From: Micromonospora_H sonneratiae
GTDB taxonomy: Bacteria; Actinomycetota; Actinomycetes; Mycobacteriales; Micromonosporaceae
Direction of reading: 5' to 3'
DNA length: 64,000 nt
Assembly: GCF_042679305.1 (NCBI RefSeq)
Contig: NZ_JBHTMP010000002.1
Coordinates: forward strand, 124,001-188,000
The notes beneath the pieces were generated by a model. It had not been told where the DNA came from, did not search any database, and worked only from the letters and a program-made list of their open reading frames with translations. Positions 57,804 to 64,000 of this stretch are shown in pieces (positions within the stretch are counted from its first letter, which is position 1; each line of letters begins with the position of its first letter). The position numbers were made by a program, and so were the translations under genes.

Positions 57804-58760
57804 TCAGCGAGGTCGGCCGTAGCCGTGGATGGGCTGGAAGTCGGTCTCGTCGATGCGGATGCGCTTGCCGGGCCGGGGAGCGTGGATCACCTTCCCGGCT
57901 CCCACGTAGATGGCGACGTGACCGATGTCCCGGTAGTAGAAGACCAGGTCACCGGGACGGAGTTCGGTGCGCTTGATCCGGTTCACCGTCCGCCACTGCT
58001 GGGCGGCGTTGTGCGGTAGCTTCACCCCGACCGTCGCCCAGGCGGCCGAGGTGAGTCCGGAGCAGTCGTAGCCGTCCGGTCCGGATCCGGCCCAGCGGTA
58101 GTTCTTGCCGAGCTGTGCGTAGGCGAACCGCACCACCTTCGCGCCGGCGGCAGAGGCCAGGGCAGGTGGCGGTTCGGCGGGTGACTCCGGGGCAGCAGCC
58201 GCGTCCCGGGCCTGGTTCAGCTTCGCGATCTCCGCCTCGATCTGCCGTACCCGTGCGGAGAGCAGGTGCTCACGGTCGCGTTGCCGGACCAGCAACAGTT
58301 GGGTCGTACGTCGGGCGGCGGTCAGCCGCTGGTGGGATCTTGACAGGTCGGTGATGACCTCGGCCCGCTCCCGGCTGAGCCGCTCCAGCTTGAGCAGTGG
58401 ATCCATCCGCCGGCCGGCGGGTGAGAGCGGCAGTACGGTGGCCATGGAGCGGGGACGGGCGACGCGGTAGGCGGCGACCGCGACCTGCCCGACCCGGCCC
58501 CGGTTGGCGGCGAGTCGCCGTTCCAGGGACAGTAGCTCCTCGGTGAGAGCGTCGGCGCGGTCCCGCGTTGCGCGTAGTTCCTCCTGTAGGTCGTTGTGCT
58601 GGTTGACGAGGGCTTCCAGTCCGTCCGCCGAGGCGGTGACCCGTTCCGGTACAGGTTCGTCCGGGGGTTCCGCGAGAGCAGGGACTGGTACGAGCGCGAG
58701 GGCCACGGTCACCCCGGCTGCAAGCGTGGCAGCACGGCGCGGCAAGGTGGTTGTCGGCAC
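57804..58760 (-). CDS. Secreted NlpC/P60 peptidoglycan hydrolase (RipA-like)
   Basis: 318 residues. Signal peptide to about residue 30 (PVPALA). A long coiled coil (about 45-190), as in RipA, likely holds the enzyme inactive. The NlpC/P60 domain (about 205-318) has the full triad: C233 in GYDCSGLT, H281 in DIGHVAIYVG and H293 in VIHAPRPG. Expected reaction: D-gamma-glutamyl-meso-DAP bond cleavage in the cell wall. The architecture parallels the secreted coiled-coil protein at 39.9 kb. It is monocistronic. Confidence 0.92.
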   Translation of the reverse strand: MPTTTLPRRAATLAAGVTVALALVPVPALAEPPDEPVPERVTASADGLEALVNQHNDLQEELRATRDRADALTEELLSLERRLAANRGRVGQVAVAAYRVARPRSMATVLPLSPAGRRMDPLLKLERLSRERAEVITDLSRSHQRLTAARRTTQLLLVRQRDREHLLSARVRQIEAEIAKLNQARDAAAAPESPAEPPPALASAAGAKVVRFAYAQLGKNYRWAGSGPDGYDCSGLTSAAWATVGVKLPHNAAQQWRTVNRIKRTELRPGDLVFYYRDIGHVAIYVGAGKVIHAPRPGKRIRIDETDFQPIHGYGRPR

Positions 58761-58923
58761 GATCGGTACAACGATTTACGGCCGTCAAAGGCTACGTGAG
58801 CGATACATGAATGAACGTAAATACAAACCGAGAGTACCCTGGGTAACCGTCGGCAGCCGTTCTGTCAAGTGGGACAAAGTTCGAGTGGCTGCCGAGTTGC
58901 TCATTGTAGGGAGAATGGGATAA

Positions 58924-59982
58924 ATGTCCGACGTTGTGCCGGAATACGAATCCGAAACTTCGGGGCGGAAAACCGAGAGCCCGGAGGGTGGGTCCGAGAA
59001 CCCGGAGCGTGGATCCGTGGCCGCCCCGCCCGGCGGCGCGGGTCGTCGGGCGAACCGGCTGGACCCCGGCTCGACCCGGCTGGCGCTGGTCGTGGGCGGG
59101 CTGGTGCTGGCACTGATCGCCGGCTTCGCGATCGGCCGGATCGACACCGGGCCGGGTGCCTCGACGGCCAGCGGGTCGGCCACCACCGGTCAGGCCGACG
59201 ACGGACACGTCCACCCACCGGGCACCGCGCCGCACGAGCACCCGGCAGCCGGCGCGGCCGGGGTGACGACCGGCGCTGAGGTGGGCGGCCTCTCCCTCAG
59301 CGCGGGCGGATTCACGTTGGTGCCCACCACGGCGTCGTTCCCGGTCGGCCGCAGCCAGGACTTCCGCTTCCAGGTGCGCGGTACGGACCGGGCGCCGGTC
59401 ACCAACTTCACGGTGCAGCACGAGAAGCCGATGCACCTCATCGTGGTACGGCGGGACCTCTCCGGCTTCCAGCACCTGCACCCGACCATGGCCCCGGACG
59501 GGACCTGGAGCATCCCGCTGACCCTGCCCGAGGCGGGCGTCTGGCGGGCGTACGCCGATTTCGCCGCCTCGGACAGTGCGGGTCGGCAGACGGCGGTGAC
59601 GCTCGGGGTCGATCTGGTGGCCTCCGGGGACTATCGACCGCGACCACTGCCCGCCGTGGCCCGGGAGGCCACGGCCGACGACTTCACCGTCACCTTCGAG
59701 GGCACCCCGCAGGTCGGGACGACCCAGCCGCTGCTCTTCCGGATCTTCCGCAACGGCAGCCCGGTCACCGGACTGGAACGCTACCTCGGTGCGTACGGAC
59801 ACCTGGTCGCTCTGCGCGACGGTGACCTGGGCTACGTGCACGTGCATCCGGAGGAGCAGTTGGTCGGTGGTGCGGTCAAGTTCTGGCTGGCCGCGCCGAG
59901 CCCCGGAAACTACCGGCTGTACCTCGACTTCCAGGTGGAGGGCACGGTACGCACCGCCGAGTTCACGCTGACGGTGGCCTGA
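58924..59982 (+). CDS. Membrane-anchored His-rich protein with Ig-like domains
   Basis: 352 residues. A charged N-terminus (1-50) precedes a single membrane helix (about 51-71); the rest should be outside. A linker contains HVHPPGTAPHEHP (about 98-110), a possible metal-binding patch. Two beta-sandwich-like domains follow (about 120-235 and 245-352), each with matching His motifs: HEKPMHLIVVRRDLSGFQHL with HP in domain 1, and YGHLVALRDGDLGYVHVHP in domain 2. The repeat of the H-L-V...H-x-HP element suggests domain duplication and a copper or other metal role, but no family is certain. Confidence 0.65.
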   Translation: MSDVVPEYESETSGRKTESPEGGSENPERGSVAAPPGGAGRRANRLDPGSTRLALVVGGLVLALIAGFAIGRIDTGPGASTASGSATTGQADDGHVHPPGTAPHEHPAAGAAGVTTGAEVGGLSLSAGGFTLVPTTASFPVGRSQDFRFQVRGTDRAPVTNFTVQHEKPMHLIVVRRDLSGFQHLHPTMAPDGTWSIPLTLPEAGVWRAYADFAASDSAGRQTAVTLGVDLVASGDYRPRPLPAVAREATADDFTVTFEGTPQVGTTQPLLFRIFRNGSPVTGLERYLGAYGHLVALRDGDLGYVHVHPEEQLVGGAVKFWLAAPSPGNYRLYLDFQVEGTVRTAEFTLTVA

Positions 59983-60031
59983 CACTCAGGCTGACGCGGC
60001 CTCGACATTCCAGTTGATGCTGGCTCGTCGT

Positions 60032-60469
60032 TCACGCTGACGGTGGCCCGGCCGACCGGTCCGCACCCGGCGGACTGGCCAGTTGGTGCAGGGTGTCCCG
60101 GATCAGTTTCTTCTCCTCGGCCGGCACGGCCGGGTCGGCCAGTCGGGCCAGGATCGCTCGCAGGTCGGCCTCGACCGTGACCCGGTCGGAGGTGCGGTGC
60201 GGATGGTCCAGTTCCGGACCGGGGATCCCCAGTGCCCAGAAGGCTGCGGTGACCGGCACGTCCAATGCCTCGCAGAAGCGGCGCACCTTGGCCAGTTCCG
60301 GGTAGTCGTGCCAGTCCCCGGCCAGCCAACGGAACACAGTGGAGCGTCCCACTCCGGTGTGTGCGGCCAGGTCGGTCACCGTCCAGCCCCGTTGGTCGCG
60401 GGCCTCGGTGACGGCGCGTCGGACAAATTGGGAGAACGCCGCCTGCGGTGATTCCGCATCGGCCTCCAT
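60032..60469 (-). CDS. Helix-turn-helix regulator (XRE-like)
   Basis: 145 residues from the ATG at 60469. HTH region about 12-70: FVRRAVTEARDQRGWTVTDL then AAHTGVGRSTVFRWLAGDW, followed by LAKVRRFCEALDVPVTAAF. The rest is acidic helical and may mediate dimers. No enzymatic domain. The final codons overlap a 17-bp motif repeated from the end of the convergent His-rich gene. Targets unknown; autoregulation is likely. Confidence 0.8.
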   Translation of the reverse strand: MEADAESPQAAFSQFVRRAVTEARDQRGWTVTDLAAHTGVGRSTVFRWLAGDWHDYPELAKVRRFCEALDVPVTAAFWALGIPGPELDHPHRTSDRVTVEADLRAILARLADPAVPAEEKKLIRDTLHQLASPPGADRSAGPPSA

Positions 60470-60693
60470 CGTTCCCAGGAGACGACCTTCTTCCTGTATG
60501 GATCATGGTTACCGACACGAGCGTAGCCCGGCCCGGCGCAAATAGCCGACCGGACTGTTGGTCCCGTAGACGAGACTGACTACTGTGGATGGCACCGTTG
60601 GGGTCGACGCCCGTCCCGGGTCCCTCCCTGTCGACCCTGACGGTGCGCTGGTCGTGGTGGTTGCCACGGTTGGTGTGGTTGCCATTGCTGAGG

Positions 60694-60722
60694 TGTCCCG
60701 CTGACGAGGGGGCAGCGGGACA
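60694..60722 (-). terminator. Terminator hairpin after the methyltransferase gene
   Basis: TGTCCCGCTG (60694-60703) pairs perfectly with CAGCGGGACA (60713-60722), 9-nt loop, 18 nt after the minus-strand stop. The remaining DNA between the HTH gene and this hairpin (60470-60693) holds no gene. Confidence 0.65.
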
Positions 60723-60739
60723 TTGGCGGTGGCCCGACG

Positions 60740-61951
60740 TCAGTGCGGCGGTGCGGGGGAAGCGCCACCCGGGTTCGAGGGGACGTCACCAGGGTTCGGG
60801 GGAGCGTCACCCGTGCCCAGAAGGGTTCGCAGCCGGGGCGTGACCTGCCACTCGGAAACCAGCCGGTGGTAGTCGGCGCGCTGCCGCTCGGTGGGCGTAG
60901 ACCCGGTGTACCGGGCACGCAGCAGGAGGTTACGCGGGGTGTGCCGGGAGTCGACGAACTCCACCACCTCGACCCGGTAACCGTGCAGCCGCAACAGTGC
61001 CGCCCGCAGCGCGTCGGTGAGCACGTCGGCGAACCGCTCGCGCAGGATGCCCTGCCGGGTCAGCAACTGGTACGGCTCCGGTGACGGCTGATCACGGAGC
61101 TGCACGGCCAGGTCATGGTGGCAGCACGGCGCGGCCAACACCCACCGGGCATTCCAGCGCACCGCTCGGGCCAGCGCCTCGTCGGTGGCGGTGTCGCAGG
61201 CATGCAACGCCAGCACCAGATCCGGAGCCGGGTCGACCACGGCATCCAGGATCGTGCCGGCGACGAACCGTACCCGGTCGGCGCAGCCCAGTTCCGCCGC
61301 CAACTCCGTGTTGCGCCGCCGCTGGTCCTCCCGTACGTCCACGCCGACGAGGCTGACGTCGAGGCCCCGGTCGGTCAGGTAGCGGTAGGCGGCGAACGTC
61401 AGATAGGCGTTTCCACAGCCCAGATCGACGACCCGCAGCGGGCCGGTCAGTTCGTCGGGCAGGGTGGCGGCCAGCGCCCGGAGGAACGCGTCTACCTGAC
61501 GCCGTTTCGCGGCACTGCCGCCGATCGCGGTGAAGATCGGGTCACCCGGGTCGAGCAGGTATTCCTTCTCCCGGTCGTGGGCCGCCGGAGCCGACACCGG
61601 CCGGACCGCCCCGGACCGGTGCACCTGCGCATCGCCCTTCTTGGTGACCCGGACCTGCACGGTGGCGGACTCGGTCTCGACATGCCAGTTGCCGAACGGC
61701 TCGGCCAGCAGGGCATCGACCGCCGCGTCGGCCTCCGGACCGGGGGCGACGTTACGGGTGTACGGCCGGACCCCGTCCGAGGTGACGATCTGCAACCGTG
61801 GCCCGGCCTTGAGCGCCACCGGCCGCAGTTCGGCGCGTACCACCGAGGGGACCTGGCCCCGGCGGCGGCCGGCGGCCACGGCTCGGGTCAGACCCGGGGC
61901 CAGCAGCAGCCCCCGTACCTCGGTGAGCGTCACGTCCAACGGTTCCGGCAT
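60740..61951 (-). CDS. Class I SAM methyltransferase of the GSTCD/METTL25-like group
   Basis: 403 residues. An N-terminal beta/alpha region (about 1-135) precedes a Rossmann methyltransferase: motif I VVDLGCGNAYLTFAAYRYL (about 175-193), GVDVREDQ (acidic post-I), DLVLALHACDTATDEAL, and APCCHHDL (about 272-279). The LHACDTATD and PCCHH motifs are those of the METTL25/RRNAD1/GSTCD family. Eukaryotic members methylate rRNA or ribosomal proteins; the bacterial substrate is unresolved. The C-terminus is Pro/Gly-rich. Confidence 0.85.
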   Translation of the reverse strand: MPEPLDVTLTEVRGLLLAPGLTRAVAAGRRRGQVPSVVRAELRPVALKAGPRLQIVTSDGVRPYTRNVAPGPEADAAVDALLAEPFGNWHVETESATVQVRVTKKGDAQVHRSGAVRPVSAPAAHDREKEYLLDPGDPIFTAIGGSAAKRRQVDAFLRALAATLPDELTGPLRVVDLGCGNAYLTFAAYRYLTDRGLDVSLVGVDVREDQRRRNTELAAELGCADRVRFVAGTILDAVVDPAPDLVLALHACDTATDEALARAVRWNARWVLAAPCCHHDLAVQLRDQPSPEPYQLLTRQGILRERFADVLTDALRAALLRLHGYRVEVVEFVDSRHTPRNLLLRARYTGSTPTERQRADYHRLVSEWQVTPRLRTLLGTGDAPPNPGDVPSNPGGASPAPPH

Positions 61952-62122
61952 GTCGCTATTCTGCGCCGGTCCGGATCGGCCCCAGGTGCCGGGGCGGGCC
62001 GTTCGGGCAGGTCGGCGAGGCTACGGTCAGCGCAGGACAGCCCGGAGGCGGCACTACGGGCGGACCCGGGAAAACAGCACGGGATGGCTCCGGACACCGC
62101 AGCCATCCCGGTCTACTGTTCG

Positions 62123-63793
62123 TCAGGCCTCTTCGGTGCCCGGGCTGTCGGCCGTACCGGTGGTGGCGGACTCGCCGCGTACGCCCCGCCCACCACGCCT
62201 GCGGCGACGGCGGGTACGGGACTTCGCGGCTTCGCCCGAAACATCCTCCGGCGACGGCTGGGCGACCGTGGCGACCGGGGCCTCGACGACGCTGGTCTCG
62301 ACGCCCTCCGGACCCTTGATCACCTCGCCGGCCCGCCGACGACGCCGCTGTCGGGCCGGCCGGACGGGCTCTGCCAGTTCCCCGGCCTCGACCGGGCTGC
62401 TGCCGCCGTCGGTGCCTCGGCGGTTGCGGGAGCGTCGGCCACGTCCGCCACTCTCGCCGCGCCGGGCGCTACCCCGGGACCGACCGCCGAGGTCCTCCTC
62501 GGCTTCGGCGGACAGCCCGGCGCGGGTCCGTTCCGCCGTCGGCAGGCTGCCGGGGGCACCGGCTGGAATGTCCAGGTCGGTGTAGAGGTGCGCGGAGGTG
62601 TGGTAGGTCTCCGGCGGCTCCGGCATGTCCAGCCCGAGCGTCTTGTCGATGATCCGCCAGCGTGGCATGTCGTCCCAGTCGACGAAGGTCACCGCCACCC
62701 CGGTTGCGCCGGCGCGACCGGTACGGCCGATCCGGTGGGTGTAGGTGTCCTGGTCCTCCGGGCAGTCGTAGTTGACGACGTGGGTGACGCCGGTGACGTC
62801 GAGTCCCCGGGCTGCCACGTCGGTGGCGACCAGAATGTCGATCTTGCCGGATCGGAACGCCCGTAGGGCGCGTTCCCGTGCCCCCTGGCCCAGGTCACCG
62901 TGTACGGCTGCCACGGCGAAGCCCCGGAAGTCGAGGTCCTCGGCGACCCGGTCGGCGGCCCGCTTCGTCCGAGTGAAGATCATCGTCAGGCCGCGGCCCT
63001 GTGCCTGCATGATGCGGGCGACGATTTCGATCTTGTTCAGCGAATGGGTGCGGTAGACCAGTTGGCGCGTCAGCGGGGACGGCCCGGTCTCGGCGGTGTG
63101 CCCGGCGTGGATCGTCACCGGTTGGCGCAGGAAGCGCCGGGCCAGGGCGACGATCGGATCCGGCATCGTGGCCGAGAAGAGCATCGTCTGCCGGTCCTCC
63201 GGCAGCATCGCCAGGATCTTCTCGACGTCGTCGAGGAAGCCCAGGTCGAGCATCCGGTCGGCCTCGTCGAGCACCAGCGCATGCACCCGGTCCAGTCGCA
63301 GGTGCTTCTGCTTGGCCAGGTCCATCAGTCGACCGGGCGTACCGACCAGGATCTCCACGCCTCGGCGAAGTGCCTCCACCTGTGGCTCGTACGCCACGCC
63401 GCCGTAGATCGGCAGCACGCGTACGCCCCGGGTCCGACCAGCGGCGGCGAGGTCCTTGGCCACCTGGAGGCCGAGTTCGCGGGTCGGTACGACCACCAGC
63501 GCCTGCGGCAGGCCGTCACCACCCTCACCCGGAGCGAAGACCCGCTCCAGCAGCGGAATGCCGAAACCGAGGGTCTTACCGGTGCCGGTGGGCGCCTGGC
63601 CGATGAGGTCGGTGCCACGGAGCGCGATCGGCAGAGCGTATTCCTGGATGGCGAAGGCCCGGGTGATACCGACCTCGGCGAGCGCTTCGACGGTTTCCTT
63701 ACGTGCACCGAGGTCCGCGAAGGTAGGTGCTTCCGGGCGGACCGGTGCTGTGGCGGCCAGGTGCTGGCCGGCCTCTTCGATGTGATCGTTCAT
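62123..63793 (-). CDS. DEAD-box RNA helicase
   Basis: 556 residues from the ATG at 63793. Q-motif with Q50 (FAIQEYALP), Walker A APTGTGKT (67-74), motif Ia VVPTREL, Ib GTPGRL, II DEAD (VLDEADRMLDLGF), III SAT, IV IFTRTKR, V DVAARGLD and VI HRIGRTGRAG. The C-terminal tail (about 430-556) is rich in Arg/Gly/Glu, with clusters RRGESGGRGRRSRNRR and RTRRRRRRGGRG, an RNA-binding extension common in RhlE/DeaD-like helicases. Role: RNA unwinding in ribosome assembly or mRNA decay. The 200-nt region upstream is its leader and holds no gene. Confidence 0.92.
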   Translation of the reverse strand: MNDHIEEAGQHLAATAPVRPEAPTFADLGARKETVEALAEVGITRAFAIQEYALPIALRGTDLIGQAPTGTGKTLGFGIPLLERVFAPGEGGDGLPQALVVVPTRELGLQVAKDLAAAGRTRGVRVLPIYGGVAYEPQVEALRRGVEILVGTPGRLMDLAKQKHLRLDRVHALVLDEADRMLDLGFLDDVEKILAMLPEDRQTMLFSATMPDPIVALARRFLRQPVTIHAGHTAETGPSPLTRQLVYRTHSLNKIEIVARIMQAQGRGLTMIFTRTKRAADRVAEDLDFRGFAVAAVHGDLGQGARERALRAFRSGKIDILVATDVAARGLDVTGVTHVVNYDCPEDQDTYTHRIGRTGRAGATGVAVTFVDWDDMPRWRIIDKTLGLDMPEPPETYHTSAHLYTDLDIPAGAPGSLPTAERTRAGLSAEAEEDLGGRSRGSARRGESGGRGRRSRNRRGTDGGSSPVEAGELAEPVRPARQRRRRRAGEVIKGPEGVETSVVEAPVATVAQPSPEDVSGEAAKSRTRRRRRRGGRGVRGESATTGTADSPGTEEA

Positions 63794-64000
63794 ATGGTTG
63801 TGGGGGTGCCCTCTCGTGGTGCGCCCCGCTAGTGGAGTAGGGCGCGGTTTTCGGTGGGCGCGGGCCACACGGGTCGCCGGCAAGATGTAGATGCCGAGGG
63901 CGAACCGGGCCGCACGCGCGTCGCAGGCAGGAACTTCGATGGTTTCATGGGCCTGCGGTAACTCCTCCATGTTACCTGAGCCGGGCAAATGTCGTCCCCG

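Noticed and set aside
60589..60843. An 84-codon plus-strand gene between the HTH and methyltransferase genes
   Set aside because: Trp/Arg/Pro-rich translation, overlaps a terminator hairpin, no ribosome site and no motif.

Overview
The window is chromosomal DNA from a high-GC actinobacterium. The best guess is Micromonosporaceae (Micromonospora or a close relative). Supporting signs are very GC-rich codon use, many GTG starts, dense 1-11 nt gene overlaps, a WhiJ-like regulator (XRE with DUF5753) followed by a DUF397 gene, a BlaI/M56 pair, and RipA-like NlpC/P60 hydrolases. The family assignment is inference.

Layout. 1-2.7 kb: the end of a beta-propeller membrane protein, then a degenerate patch with decayed reading frames, a frameshifted gene and half of a tRNA-Arg(CCU), which looks like the scar of an integrated element. 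2.8-8.9 kb: proS, a coiled-coil membrane protein, a BNR-repeat lipoprotein, a 45-bp perfect palindrome, a DUF2752 protein, blaI, an M56 peptidase and a stand-alone HD hydrolase. 9.2-11.2 kb: an ABC exporter. 11.3-19.8 kb: a minus-strand operon of a fused SWIM/DUF5691-like protein, a MoxR ATPase, a DUF5682 protein and a VWA protein, plus a trailing hypothetical gene. 19.8-22.4 kb: a P450/ferredoxin pair and a secreted EEP-fold enzyme. 22.4-26.8 kb: a 1189-residue candidate injection-system cargo or polymorphic toxin with a low-GC tip and a small gene overlapping its end. 26.9-35.2 kb: mostly housekeeping-type genes (NUDIX, BON-methyltransferase fusion, ABC-F, ROK kinase, TPR, Smr, a multi-span M28 peptidase).

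35.3-38.8 kb: a signalling module of REC-SpoIIE phosphatase, CHASE3 histidine kinase and single-domain response regulator, running into an inositol-monophosphatase-like gene. 39.7-44.6 kb: a structured leader upstream of a secreted coiled-coil peptidase-like protein, a spermidine-synthase-like membrane protein, and a TrkA/TrkH potassium system. 44.7-49.5 kb: an AhpD-like protein, a three-gene translationally coupled operon divergent from the XRE/DUF397 pair, an IS30 relic, a CadD transporter and an alpha/beta hydrolase. 49.5-50.3 kb: gene-poor, repeat-rich DNA with a 20-bp minisatellite. 50.3-53.4 kb: two membrane proteins divergent from a NarL-type two-component pair. 53.4-64 kb: a RecQ-phosphoribosyltransferase fusion, a saccharopine-dehydrogenase-like protein divergent from a GlxA-type regulator, an NlpC/P60 hydrolase, a His-rich membrane-anchored protein, an HTH regulator, a GSTCD/METTL25-like methyltransferase and a DEAD-box helicase.

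The strongest candidates for an incompletely described system are the SWIM-MoxR-DUF5682-VWA operon (the family set is recurrent in actinobacteria, its function unresolved, and two parts are fused here) and the cargo/toxin gene with its overlapping partner. No CRISPR array, rRNA gene or complete tRNA was seen.
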